From: Bdellovibrio reynosensis
GTDB lineage: Bacteria; Bdellovibrionota; Bdellovibrionia; Bdellovibrionales; Bdellovibrionaceae
Assembly (NCBI RefSeq): GCF_022814725.1
Contig: NZ_CP093442.1
Coordinates: 62,001 to 126,000, forward strand
Direction: 5' to 3'
DNA length: 64,000 nt
Shown one piece after another: positions 1 to 8,036 of the stretch (its first letter is position 1; the number at the start of each line of letters is the position of its first letter). The translations under genes and the position numbers were made by a program. The notes below the pieces were generated by a model that worked only from the letters and a program-made list of their open reading frames with translations, did no database searches and had not been told where the DNA came from.

Positions 1-719
1 CTGATACAGAAGGTTACCAAAAACCAGCAGGTGCGACTGCTCAAGTAGCGGTAAGCCCGACTTCAGATCGTTTGCAGCTTCTTTCTCCATTTACTAAATG
101 GGACGGTAAAGACTACGTTGATAATTTGGTTCTTGCGAAAGCAAAAGGCAAATGTACAACGGATCATATCTCTCCGGGTGGTAAATGGTTGAACTACCGT
201 GGTCACTTGGACAACATTTCTAACAACATGTTGTTGGGTGCAGATAACGCGTTTACTGGTGAAATCGGTAAAGGTAAAAATCACTTAACTAGTGAAACTG
301 GTATTGAGTTCGCACAAATCGCCCGTAACTATCAAAAACAAGGGCGTGGCTGGGTTATCATCGGTGATGAAAACTACGGTGAAGGTTCTTCTCGTGAACA
401 CGCAGCGATGTCGCCAAGATTCTTGGGCGGTACAGCTGTAATCACGAAGTCTTTTGCGCGTATCCATGAAACAAACTTGAAAAAACAAGGTGTGTTGGCT
501 TTGACGTTCGCTAATCCAAAAGATTACGACAAAATCCAAGAACAAGACCTTGTGAGCTTAGTTGATCTAAAAGATCTAGCTCCAGGTAAGAACGTAACTA
601 TGGTGATCAAACATCAGGACGGTACTTCTGAAAAAATCGAGTTGAAACACACCTACAACGCTGAACAGTTGAAATGGTTCCGCGCGGGTAGTGCACTAAA
701 CTTGATTCGTGGTTTGTAG
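1..719 (+). CDS. acn: Aconitate hydratase, C-terminal part (cut by window start)
   Basis: The reading frame is open from base 3 and ends with TAG at 717-719; the 5' part lies outside the window. The visible 239 residues are the C-terminal swivel domain of aconitase, which isomerises citrate to isocitrate through cis-aconitate in the TCA cycle, in the cytoplasm. Recognisable motifs are [26 protein letters not shown] (substrate-binding loop) and the closing ALNLIRGL. The [15 protein letters not shown] form and the asparagine-rich [10 protein letters not shown] stretch are typical of the mitochondrial-type aconitase rather than AcnB. The catalytic Fe-S domains cannot be seen. A strong terminator follows 36 bases after the stop. 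Confidence 0.95.
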   Translation, partial: DTEGYQKPAGATAQVAVSPTSDRLQLLSPFTKWDGKDYVDNLVLAKAKGKCTTDHISPGGKWLNYRGHLDNISNNMLLGADNAFTGEIGKGKNHLTSETGIEFAQIARNYQKQGRGWVIIGDENYGEGSSREHAAMSPRFLGGTAVITKSFARIHETNLKKQGVLALTFANPKDYDKIQEQDLVSLVDLKDLAPGKNVTMVIKHQDGTSEKIELKHTYNAEQLKWFRAGSALNLIRGL

Positions 720-755
720 TCTGATCTTTAGCTGAAAAGCTGATGAGAAAATTAT

Positions 756-795
756 GAAATAAAAAAAGCGGAGGAGACTCCGCTTTTTTTATTTC
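756..795. terminator. Bidirectional intrinsic terminator
   Basis: An 18-bp perfect inverted repeat (756-773 with 778-795) encloses a GAGA loop. The inner GCGGAG/CTCCGC stem is flanked by A-run and T-run, so it can stop transcription both from aconitase and from the convergent small gene on the minus strand. Confidence 0.9.
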
Positions 796-811
796 ATATG
801 TTCGTGCGAAA

Positions 812-1093
812 TTATTTTTTAGATTTTTGAGTCAAACACTTGTCATAACAACGTTCAAAAACGGATTCATCGTTGTATTTATCTAAAGCTGGTTCACAAG
901 TGTGGTAACAAGCCATTTTAGTGTCGATTCTTTTAGTTTCACACTTATTGAAGCAGGCTTGATATTCTTCCTCAGTGCCACCCATGTAAATGATAATTCC
1001 GCAGTCTTCTTGGCAGCTAAGTGCTGCAAATGCAGAACTTGTTACAGTTGTTGTCGCTAAGAATGCGAATGCCAGTAAAATAGATTTGATCAT
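812..1093 (-). CDS. Small secreted protein with two twin-CX3C modules
   Basis: 93 residues. ATG at 1093 is chosen because AAGGAG lies just upstream and it gives a clean signal peptide (MIKSILLAFAFLATTTV..., cleavage near AFA/A at about residue 23). The mature part is almost only two tandem units CX3C-X15-CX3C: C27/C31 with C47/C51, and C62/C66 with C82/C86. This spacing is what is seen in disulfide-stapled helical hairpins (alpha-hairpinin, small-Tim-like folds), so two stapled hairpins are inferred. The first unit closely resembles the N-terminal module of the large proteins upstream. Function unknown. The ribosome binding site sits in a hairpin (1099-1121). Confidence 0.75.
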   Translation of the reverse strand: MIKSILLAFAFLATTTVTSSAFAALSCQEDCGIIIYMGGTEEEYQACFNKCETKRIDTKMACYHTCEPALDKYNDESVFERCYDKCLTQKSKK

Positions 1094-1098
1094 TGAAT

Positions 1099-1121
1099 GC
1101 TCCTTTTTTTTCGAAAGGAGC
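1099..1121 (-). promoter_or_regulatory. Hairpin that contains the Shine-Dalgarno of the small Cys-rich gene
   Basis: On the minus-strand transcript an 8-bp perfect stem, GCTCCTTT with AAAGGAGC, encloses a 7-base CGAAAAA-type loop. The AAGGAG ribosome binding site of the gene starting at 1093 lies in the 3' arm, so folding should hide it. A translational control element is inferred; a chance repeat from purine-rich sequence cannot be excluded. Confidence 0.45.
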
Positions 1122-1167
1122 GGTATATGCAATTAAGGGGTGGGTGACAACTATAAACACCATCATG

Positions 1168-1196
1168 ATTATAGTCTCAAAGAACTGTAATGAAAT
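1168..1196 (-). promoter_or_regulatory. Possible sigma70-type promoter for the small Cys-rich gene
   Basis: On the minus strand a perfect TATAAT (1168-1173) lies about 75 bases before the ATG at 1093. The -35 hexamer at 17-base spacing (ATTTCA) is weak, so this is tentative. Confidence 0.3.
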
Positions 1197-1207
1197 TCAT
1201 CGAGATT

Positions 1208-2743
1208 CTATGGAAGAAGCGTGGTTTTTACAGCTTCGTAGCGGTTTTTTACTTTTGCCCAGATATCACTATGCGGCCCTGTGATACCGTCTTCACCAAT
1301 CTGATTTCCGCTTCCAGCGATTCCGCGCTGAGGAGCCAATGAATTTCCCGGCAAAAACCTTTCAAGGTCTTTCGTACTTATGCTGGAAGAATCATCTTCG
1401 TCGACAGAAGCAGGACCGCGCCCTGATTTCTTTTCTACCGTAGCGGCCTCAGTCGGACCTGCTTGCGCCTGTTGAGTTGAACCACTGCCACCGTAAAATC
1501 CGCCCAGCACACTTCGATCGCTGATATTCTTTTTACCTTTGCTGCGTTTGTCAGGGGCCGCAGAAAGTGGACGGGCATTTAAAGAAACTTGATTGCCTTG
1601 ACGGCCATCAATACTTTCACCAGGTCCACCTTCAGGACGGGGAGCTTGCTGCAATTTATTTAGATCACTCAAGTCAAGGCCACCGGTTGTTTTCTTATTC
1701 TTTAAACGACTGTCCAATACGACTCCAGCGGTCTGGCCAGGAGCATCTGAAGCATTTCTGCACATGGAATGCATGGGATTGGCGCGACATACGCAAACTT
1801 TATCATTAGCCATTTTAGGATTGTTACAATCCATTTTTTCTTCAGCCCCGCAGCCGGGATAATCAGGATTTGATAAGCATAGTTCTGTTGGGCCATCGCC
1901 GGCACCGGTAGTTAATGAAGCGCAATCTTTGGCATTCATCTCAATGGTCGCGTAATTTTGTGCGGCTGCAGCGGCATCTTCCATCTTTCCAGAAAAGCCA
2001 GCGCATTGTGATCGATATTGATTCATGACCCTGCGAGCGGCATTCATGGCATTAGTGCTTTTAGCAGAGTTATCTGGACATCGAGGGTACAAAGTTTGGG
2101 AACAGGATGTATTGCAAGTTGCTATGGCTCTTTGGCAGTAAAGCCGGTAAGCAATCAAGCCTGCGCTGACACCTTTTGAAAGTTTCGCCATTTTAGAGCA
2201 GCTCTCTGCAACACTAGATGCAGATTTTGAAGAGATATACCTTGAAGCTTGGGAAACAAGATTTGAAACGTTACTTAAGGTCGTGCTATTTTCATCGCAG
2301 GCATCACCTGCGGCTAGACTGTCTCGTTCACAAGCCGCGATTTCGGCAGAAAAGTCTTCTTCGCAAGGGGCAGCTTTCTGATCGTTGCCTCCTGTGCTTT
2401 TGTTTTTATTGTCATCTTCATTCTCAGTGTCTTCATTATTAGGATCATTCGCTGATTTGCAAATTCCTTTTTCAAAATCTTCTTTTTTGCAATCTGCATT
2501 TTTTTTATCGCCTAAGCCATTAACAGGGCCATTACCACCAGTTCCATCACCAATAATGCCCTGTATACCATTAGCTTTTTGGACGCATCTATTAATGCAG
2601 CTTTGATAGGTATTATCGTTGGCTCCGTAGTAAAGAACGATTTCGCAGTCTTCGGCACATGCTTTCTGAACATCTACTTCAGCAATAGAATATTGAGATA
2701 TCAAAAATGTGAAAGTAACCAAAACGATCCTAAAATAGCTCAT
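1208..2743 (-). CDS. Large Cys-rich secreted protein, paralogue A
   Basis: 511 residues, no family recognised. Signal peptide at 1-21 (SIA/EV). Then a CX3C-X15-CX3C module (C29/C33, C49/C53), a Gly/Asn/Asp-rich linker to about residue 125, a conserved core starting PCEEDFSAEIAACE with many paired cysteines (LSNVSNLVSQAS, SCSKM, LCLSNPDYPGCG, EEKMDCNNPKM, KVCVC), a variable polar region, and a conserved C-terminus with ISDRSVLGGFYGG, FLPGN..APQRGIAG and a final NRYEAVKTTLLP. The same architecture occurs in the two paralogues upstream. Exported and disulfide-rich is a safe inference; surface or extracellular location is a guess. A leader shared with paralogue B precedes the start. Confidence 0.85.
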   Translation of the reverse strand: MSYFRIVLVTFTFLISQYSIAEVDVQKACAEDCEIVLYYGANDNTYQSCINRCVQKANGIQGIIGDGTGGNGPVNGLGDKKNADCKKEDFEKGICKSANDPNNEDTENEDDNKNKSTGGNDQKAAPCEEDFSAEIAACERDSLAAGDACDENSTTLSNVSNLVSQASRYISSKSASSVAESCSKMAKLSKGVSAGLIAYRLYCQRAIATCNTSCSQTLYPRCPDNSAKSTNAMNAARRVMNQYRSQCAGFSGKMEDAAAAAQNYATIEMNAKDCASLTTGAGDGPTELCLSNPDYPGCGAEEKMDCNNPKMANDKVCVCRANPMHSMCRNASDAPGQTAGVVLDSRLKNKKTTGGLDLSDLNKLQQAPRPEGGPGESIDGRQGNQVSLNARPLSAAPDKRSKGKKNISDRSVLGGFYGGSGSTQQAQAGPTEAATVEKKSGRGPASVDEDDSSSISTKDLERFLPGNSLAPQRGIAGSGNQIGEDGITGPHSDIWAKVKNRYEAVKTTLLP

Positions 2744-2822
2744 ACCTATTTTTCGGTTTAAGAAGGTCCCGGCTGAAACAGAATTCAGTTTGTAGATTGA
2801 GGTCTGACACGATTGTAATTGA
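2744..2822 (-). promoter_or_regulatory. 5' leader of paralogue A, shared with paralogue B
   Basis: Reading towards the gene, the region carries GTGTCAGA about 60 bases before ATG, TGTTTCAG 30 bases before ATG, and ACCGAAAAATAGGTATG across the ribosome binding site and start. All three blocks recur at the same or nearly the same distances before paralogue B (5305-5385) with different sequence between. A retained promoter or regulatory leader is inferred. Confidence 0.45.
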
Positions 2823-2969
2823 CGAAAATTTAGTGTGTTTCAAAACGAGATAAATAGATGAATATTTTCCTCAACTTGACGGTTTTGCGAGGAATTTTTT
2901 TCCTAACAAGTAATATCTTGGCCTATAAACAAAAGTTATTGTATATCGCCTTACCCGGTGGAGGTTTAT

Positions 2970-3788
2970 ATGGTTCGCGCTGTAATAATGATTGTTTTGT
3001 TTTTGATTGGGTGTGCAGATTCTGAGTTCAATAGCCTTAGAAATTTCGAGAAATCTGAAACAGTCGGAATTATCGGTGGGAAAAAAATCTACGCTGATTC
3101 ACCGATATCTACCTTTACGGTTTACGTTGATATCAAAAAGTATCATCAGGGAAGTCTTGTTAGTAGGACTGGTTGTTCTGGTGTTGTAATTGCCCCCACT
3201 GTAGTTTTAACATCCGCCCACTGCTATAATGATCACGATTCTATTGCTTTCGATACTGTGGATACGCTGGTGGTCTTTGACGTTTCTTCTAAAGACCCCT
3301 TATCGTCGCGCTCATTGAAGGTAAAAAATGTTGTTTTTAATCCGAAATATGTCCCAGCAAAAAACAATTGGAGTGAGGATATCGCTATTCTGAATTTACC
3401 TAAAGAAGTTCCAGCACCCTATGAGCCAGTTTCAATTCTTAATGATTTTTCTGTGATACAAAAGGGCACTAAAATAGTTCTAGCGGGCTACGGAATCTCA
3501 TCTGAAGTTCCTAAGATCCAATCTGACCATCTCAAATCTTTAGAGACGCAAATAGATGAAGTTCTTAAATACGCATTCGCATCACTTTCATCCGATGAAA
3601 ACTCTTCGTGCTATGGTGATTCTGGGGGCCCTGCTTTAATTTTCAAAGATGGACGTTATCAGCTATTTGGAACTGTCACTGCAGGCGGCGGAGTAGTAGA
3701 CAGTGGAAAAGATTGTAATTTCTTTAATATGTATACACGACTAGATCATTTAAGCGAATTTTTAGCACCTTACTTAAAAAAACAATAA
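2970..3788 (+). CDS. Trypsin-like serine protease, lipoprotein
   Basis: 272 residues. ATG at 2970 is preferred over the in-frame GTG at 2958 because GGTGGAGG lies 7 bases before it. The N-terminus has a lipobox (FLIGC/ADS), so the enzyme is likely lipid-anchored in the envelope. It is an S1-family (chymotrypsin fold) protease: zymogen-like GIIGGKK start, TSAHC (H84), DIAIL (D137) and CYGDSGGPA (S218) form the complete triad. It stands alone on the plus strand between paralogues A and B, which are on the minus strand; a role in processing these neighbours is possible but is only suggested by position. Confidence 0.93.
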   Translation: MVRAVIMIVLFLIGCADSEFNSLRNFEKSETVGIIGGKKIYADSPISTFTVYVDIKKYHQGSLVSRTGCSGVVIAPTVVLTSAHCYNDHDSIAFDTVDTLVVFDVSSKDPLSSRSLKVKNVVFNPKYVPAKNNWSEDIAILNLPKEVPAPYEPVSILNDFSVIQKGTKIVLAGYGISSEVPKIQSDHLKSLETQIDEVLKYAFASLSSDENSSCYGDSGGPALIFKDGRYQLFGTVTAGGGVVDSGKDCNFFNMYTRLDHLSEFLAPYLKKQ

Positions 3789-3831
3789 TAAGCGAAACTC
3801 AAGTACGCTTGACGTAGCTTACTTGGATCAA

Positions 3832-5304
3832 TCACGGTAATAGCGTAGCTTTTACCGCCTCATAACGGTTTTTGACCTTACCCCAGATATCACTATGGGG
3901 ACCCGTGACGCCATCGGTTCCAACGCGTTCAGAGGTGCCAGCGATACCCCTTGCTGGCGCCATCGCGTTACCTGGCAAGAATTTTTCAAGGTCACTGGCA
4001 GCAAAGTTTCTTTCTTCGCTTTCTTTCTCATCGTCATTTGTTGGCTTAACAGCTTTTTTCTCTGACACCAGCAGAGGGTTAGCCACATTGCCTTCTAACT
4101 TTTTGCCGCCCGCACTTCCATAAAATCCACCAAGAACACTGCGATCGCTAATGTTCTTTTTAGTCTTGCCACGTTTTTCAGGTATAGACCTGTGGGAAGC
4201 CGAATGAAGATGGATGTCGCTGCCTTGCCGTCCGTCAATACTTTCACCCTCGTCCCCTTCAGGGCGTTCGCCATGAGATAATTTTTCCTGCTGGGCAGAA
4301 TCAAAACCGGTTGATTTTTTATTCTGCAGACGAGTGTCTAAAGATAAACTTGCTGATTCCTTAGTGTCCGTTGAATTGCGGCACATAGAGTGATTAGGAT
4401 TTCCGCTGCAAACACAAACTTTAGTATTCGCCATTTTTGGGTTGCTGCAATCCATTTTTTCTTCCGTGCGGCAGCCAGGATAATCTGGATTCGTTAAGCA
4501 CAATTCAGTAGGAGCGCTTCCGGCACCAGCGGTCAGCGACGCACAATCTTTTGCATTCATCGTAATCCCAGCATAATTTTGCGCGGCCGCCGCAGCTTCT
4601 TCCATGCGTCTAGTGAAAGCCATGCATTGGGATTTGTTTTGGTTCATCACTTTGCGTGCAGCACTCACTGCCAAATCACTTTTGACCCTGTTTGCAGTGC
4701 AACGGGGGATAAGGGTCTGAGAACAAGTCGAACTGCAACTATCAATACCTTTCTTACAGTACAATCGATAAGCCATTAACCCGGCACTAACGCCTTTAGA
4801 AAGAGTGGCCATTTTCGAACAGCTTTCAGTGATGCTCGAAGCTGATTTATTTGCAATATAAAGTGAAGCTTGGGAAACAAGATTAGAAACATTAGATAAT
4901 GAAGAACTATTTTCATCACACGCATCACCAGCGCGAAGGCTTTCTTGTTCACAAGCGGCGATCTGTGCATCAAAGTTTTCTTCGCAAGGCAAAGCGGCAG
5001 ACGCGCTTTCTTCAGCTACATTTTCAGTTGTTTTACTTTCAGAGAGTTTGCCTTCAGACGCCTGATTGGTTTTATTCTCTTCTTGGCTGGGCTTGTTTTT
5101 TTGACTCCACAAGCCTGCTTCGTCTGTTTTTTCTTTCTGTTCATCTAAGCATTGGTAATAACACTCTTGGTACAAATCATCGTCGCGATCTACTTCTTGA
5201 TGGTGAACGCATTTAACGGCGCAGTGGGCATCTGTCCCCGCGAATGTATATGACGAAGCAAAGATACTTACGAATGTAAGCAGCACAACCTGAAACGTCC
5301 CCAT
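3832..5304 (-). CDS. Large Cys-rich secreted protein, paralogue B
   Basis: 490 residues, same plan as paralogue A. Signal peptide to about residue 22 (YTFA/GT); CX3C-X15-CX3C at C28/C32 and C48/C52; a Glu/Lys/Ser/Asn-rich linker; conserved core beginning LPCEENFDAQIAACE with the same SNVSNLVSQAS, SCSKM, NPDYPGC, EEKMDCSNPKM, KVCVC landmarks; C-terminal ISDRSVLGGFYGS, FLPGN, APARGIAG and NRYEAVKATLLP. The core and tail are close to A while the linkers differ, the pattern expected when structured parts are under selection and linkers drift. Function unknown; exported to periplasm or beyond. Confidence 0.85.
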   Translation of the reverse strand: MGTFQVVLLTFVSIFASSYTFAGTDAHCAVKCVHHQEVDRDDDLYQECYYQCLDEQKEKTDEAGLWSQKNKPSQEENKTNQASEGKLSESKTTENVAEESASAALPCEENFDAQIAACEQESLRAGDACDENSSSLSNVSNLVSQASLYIANKSASSITESCSKMATLSKGVSAGLMAYRLYCKKGIDSCSSTCSQTLIPRCTANRVKSDLAVSAARKVMNQNKSQCMAFTRRMEEAAAAAQNYAGITMNAKDCASLTAGAGSAPTELCLTNPDYPGCRTEEKMDCSNPKMANTKVCVCSGNPNHSMCRNSTDTKESASLSLDTRLQNKKSTGFDSAQQEKLSHGERPEGDEGESIDGRQGSDIHLHSASHRSIPEKRGKTKKNISDRSVLGGFYGSAGGKKLEGNVANPLLVSEKKAVKPTNDDEKESEERNFAASDLEKFLPGNAMAPARGIAGTSERVGTDGVTGPHSDIWGKVKNRYEAVKATLLP

Positions 5305-5385
5305 ACCTTTTTTTCGGTCTGTGACCGCGACTACTGAAACAAAAGGTGGTTTATTCTAATCATCTGACACAAGTGTAATAGGTGC
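5305..5385 (-). promoter_or_regulatory. 5' leader of paralogue B, shared with paralogue A
   Basis: Towards the gene: TTGTGTCAGA about 58 bases, TGTTTCAG exactly 30 bases, and ACCGAAAAAAAGGTATG across the start. These match the blocks before paralogue A at equal spacing. See 2744-2822. Confidence 0.45.
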
Positions 5386-5425
5386 AGGAAAATTTTGATT
5401 TAATTTGAGACAGAAATGGATTGTA

Positions 5426-6931
5426 TTAGGGCAGAAGTGTTCCCTTGACCGCTTCGTAGCGATTCTTCACTTTACCCCAAATATTGCTATGAGGCCCAGT
5501 GATACCGTCTTCACCCACACGGTCTGAGCTTCCAGCGATTCCCCTTTGCGGAGCCATAGGATTGCCTGGTAAAAAACGTTTTAAGTCTTCAGCTGAAATA
5601 CTGAGTTGTTCTTCTTCGTCGTCAGTTGAGGCTGGTCCTCGTGATGGTTCTTTTTCGATGATCGCCAAAGGTTCAGCTTCGTTTTTAATTGCAGCTTTGC
5701 CTGCGCCACCATAAAATCCGCCAAGGACACTACGGTCACTGATAGACTTTTTCCCTTTAATACGTGTACCAGCAGCCACAGCAAGAGCAGGGGAGCCAAG
5801 ATTAAGATGTCCCTGTTTACCATCAATGCTGGTATCAGCAGACGTCGGCAATCTTTCTGCCTGTTCTAATTTTTCCTGTTTACTTAGATCTTTAAAATCA
5901 GACTTTTCATTTTTTTTGCGATTAGCAATTTCAACATTCGCCGTTTGATTAAATGACGAAGCTGAATTCATGCACATCGCATCCTGAGGATTGTTTTTAC
6001 AAACACACACCTTGGTGCCTGACATTTTCGGGTTGTCACAATCCATTTTTTCTTCAGAAGCTCCACCGCAGCCAGGATAGTTTGGATTTTTTATACAAAG
6101 CTCAGTAGGGCCGTTACTGACAGCGGAAGTTAATGAGGCGCAGTCCTGGGCATTTAAAGATATAGCAGCATAGTTTTCAGCCGCTGCCGCGGCTTGATCC
6201 ATTTTTCTGGTAAAGGTTTGGCAGGAGCTTTTTAAATTTCGCAAATTTTTTTGGGCCGCCATAACCTGCATATTCGATTTTGCATTGGCAGGACATTTCG
6301 GTATTAAATTCGCTGAACAAACCGCTGAACAAGAGTTGATCGCATTTTTGCAGTACAAGCGATATCCCATGAGGCCGGCACTAATGCCTTTACCGAAGGT
6401 GGCCATTTTGGAACAGCTCTCTGTAATGCTAGAAGCTGATTTCTGTCCAACATAGACGGTGGCTTGGGAAATAAGATTAGAAACATTGCTCAAGGCTGAG
6501 CTATTTTCATCGCAAGCATCAGACGCACTTGCAAGCTCGCGCTCGCACGAAGCGATTTCGGCTGAAAAGTCTTCGTTGCAGGGCACTTCGAAATCTTCTG
6601 CTACATTGGGGTTCGTCGAACGAGGTGTGGAGTTAGTTGTAGATCCCGTAGTTGAGCCCGTAGCTCCCGTTTTATTTTCGGAACCTGCGGCAGTGTTAGA
6701 GTTTGCGCCATTATTTAAACTTGCGCCGGGTTTATAATCAATATTCCAAATATCCCGCTCAACAGTGATGCATTCATTAATGCAAGTCGCTTGATCATAT
6801 TCGTCAGAGTAAAAAGTTGCAGGGCATTGGCTTTCGCACTTTAACATGTGGGGGTCATAGGCTAGCGTCGCTGTTGAATAAATCAAAGACCCAACGCTGA
6901 CCAAACTTAGAAAGAACAAGTGCTTAAACAT
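5426..6931 (-). CDS. Large Cys-rich secreted protein, paralogue C
   Basis: 501 residues. Signal peptide to about residue 24 (ATLA/YD); N-terminal CX3C-X13-CX3C (C32/C36, C50/C54), two residues shorter than in A and B; Asn/Thr/Gly/Ser-rich linker; conserved core from VPCNEDFSAEIASCE onward with SNVSNLISQAT, SCSKM, NPNYPGCG, EEKMDCDNPKM and KVCVC; C-terminal ISDRSVLGGFYGG, FLPGNPMAPQRGIAG and NRYEAVKGTLLP. ATG at 6931 follows CTAAGAATC; the upstream sequence keeps only the ACCGAAAA block of the A/B leader. Most divergent of the three. Function unknown. Confidence 0.85.
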   Translation of the reverse strand: MFKHLFFLSLVSVGSLIYSTATLAYDPHMLKCESQCPATFYSDEYDQATCINECITVERDIWNIDYKPGASLNNGANSNTAAGSENKTGATGSTTGSTTNSTPRSTNPNVAEDFEVPCNEDFSAEIASCERELASASDACDENSSALSNVSNLISQATVYVGQKSASSITESCSKMATFGKGISAGLMGYRLYCKNAINSCSAVCSANLIPKCPANAKSNMQVMAAQKNLRNLKSSCQTFTRKMDQAAAAAENYAAISLNAQDCASLTSAVSNGPTELCIKNPNYPGCGGASEEKMDCDNPKMSGTKVCVCKNNPQDAMCMNSASSFNQTANVEIANRKKNEKSDFKDLSKQEKLEQAERLPTSADTSIDGKQGHLNLGSPALAVAAGTRIKGKKSISDRSVLGGFYGGAGKAAIKNEAEPLAIIEKEPSRGPASTDDEEEQLSISAEDLKRFLPGNPMAPQRGIAGSSDRVGEDGITGPHSNIWGKVKNRYEAVKGTLLP

Positions 6932-7052
6932 GATTCTTAGTTTTCGGTTTAGTGGGCTAAGGTCTTAACGATTATCTTCGGAAACGAAAGTTTCTTGGGT
7001 AATTGATCTAAATTGGTTCGGGGTTAAATAAAATATCAATTTGATACAATAA

Positions 7053-7075
7053 AGGGCGATAGAAGCCATCGCCCT
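7053..7075 (-). terminator. Intrinsic terminator of the small Cys-rich gene at 7085
   Basis: AGGGCGAT (7053-7060) pairs with ATCGCCCT (7068-7075), loop of 7; on the minus strand it is followed by TTATTG. It closes the transcript of the gene ending at 7085. Confidence 0.7.
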
Positions 7076-7084
7076 GCAAAGCAC

Positions 7085-7369
7085 TTATTGGCAGCCAGCA
7101 TCGGTCATTTGGTCGACGGCTAGGCACTGATGAAAGCATTTGTTAGCTTCTACTTCATCCCAGCCAAAGAATTCTGGATCGCACTTGGTCGCGCACACCA
7201 TCTGTTCATCAATTGAAGAACTTTCTTCAAGGCATTTTCCATATTCAGCTTGGCGCCATTGGTCTGTCGTTTCCGGAATCGAAAGAATCAGTTCGCAATC
7301 AGCCTTATTCAACGGAGCAGCAAACGAAAGTGAAGAAGAAAGAAGTAGCGTCACTATAAGTGTTTTCAT
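7085..7369 (-). CDS. Small secreted Cys-rich protein
   Basis: 94 residues with AAGGAT before the ATG. Signal peptide MKTLIVTLLLSSSLSFA, cleavage near residue 17-18. The mature part has a single-cysteine pair C25-X20-C46 and then a CX3C-X14-CX3C module (C59/C63, C78/C82) plus C93. The second module resembles those in the neighbouring paralogues and in the small protein at 812-1093, so the cluster is flanked on both sides by small module-only proteins. Unknown function; periplasmic or secreted. Confidence 0.75.
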   Translation of the reverse strand: MKTLIVTLLLSSSLSFAAPLNKADCELILSIPETTDQWRQAEYGKCLEESSSIDEQMVCATKCDPEFFGWDEVEANKCFHQCLAVDQMTDAGCQ

Positions 7370-7510
7370 ATTTATCCTTTATGAGTGTTGAAGTGCGGAT
7401 GACTTAGAGGTTTTTTGCGTAGGGAGCAAATAAAAACATATTTACCCACATCGCTTTCTGATTACTTTTAGGCAATAAAAGGTCTAGGATTTTTTTCTTG
7501 AATCACTTTG

Positions 7511-7524
7511 TCGGTTTTTACCGA
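7511..7524 (+). promoter_or_regulatory. Short palindrome before the STAS-like gene
   Basis: TCGGT-TTTT-ACCGA, a perfect 5-bp hairpin or operator-like dyad 26 bases upstream of the ATG at 7551. Too short to be decisive. Confidence 0.2.
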
Positions 7525-7550
7525 TAAGCTCGAGTAATTAGAGGAACTCC

Positions 7551-8036
7551 ATGGCACTTCAACTTGCATTCAGTGTACAAGACAAATGCACAACTATTCA
7601 GCTTAAGGGCAGCTTGAATGAATATTCGTCTATGTTAGACGGGGTTGAGGTTAATCCTTCTTTTGATCTGCATATTGAGCTTAAAGATCTTCAAGCCATC
7701 AATTCTTTGGGCATTCGCAATTTTCATAATTGGATCAAAAAGATTAAATGCCAACGCTTAAGACTTTTCTATTGTCCTAGAGCTTTCGTGAATCAGATGA
7801 ATTTGGTCGAGGGTTTTCTTCCTGAAAAAGCAGAAATCGAAAGCTTTTTTGTGCCTTATTTTTCAGAAACCACGGGTGAAGATAAGATGGTTCTTTTCAC
7901 CAAATTTTTAGAATACAAAAAAGAAAACGATAAATTGATTTTAAAAATTCCAGAATTCTACGATAACGATAATAACAAAATGGAATTGGATGTCTTTAAA
8001 GACCAGTACTTCCGTTTTCTTGAAAAGTACTACTAA
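7551..8036 (+). CDS. STAS-domain-like protein
   Basis: 161 residues, cytoplasmic, AGAGGAAC before ATG. The first 100 residues look like a STAS fold: an opening beta hairpin (LAFSVQDKCTTIQLKGSLNE), then IELKDLQAINSLGIRNFHNWIKKI, where strand-loop-helix with NSLGI corresponds to the STAS phosphorylation-loop region. STAS domains act as anti-anti-sigma or regulatory adaptor modules. The Ser after Asn in NSLGI could be a phosphosite, but this is unproven. The C-terminal 60 residues are charged and unassigned. It ends tail-to-tail with the next gene, sharing 4 bases. Confidence 0.55.
   Translation: MALQLAFSVQDKCTTIQLKGSLNEYSSMLDGVEVNPSFDLHIELKDLQAINSLGIRNFHNWIKKIKCQRLRLFYCPRAFVNQMNLVEGFLPEKAEIESFFVPYFSETTGEDKMVLFTKFLEYKKENDKLILKIPEFYDNDNNKMELDVFKDQYFRFLEKYY

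Noticed and set aside
2876-2926. TTGACG with TATAAA as protease promoter
   Set aside because: Spacing between the boxes is far from 17 bases.
3789-3831. CAAGTA ... TACTTG repeat between protease and paralogue B as terminator
   Set aside because: Short AT-containing stem without T-run; not convincing.
5499-6737. Long open frames on the plus strand inside paralogue C (and similar ones inside A and B)
   Set aside because: They are antisense to conserved protein regions and have no start signals; they are shadows of the biased codon use.
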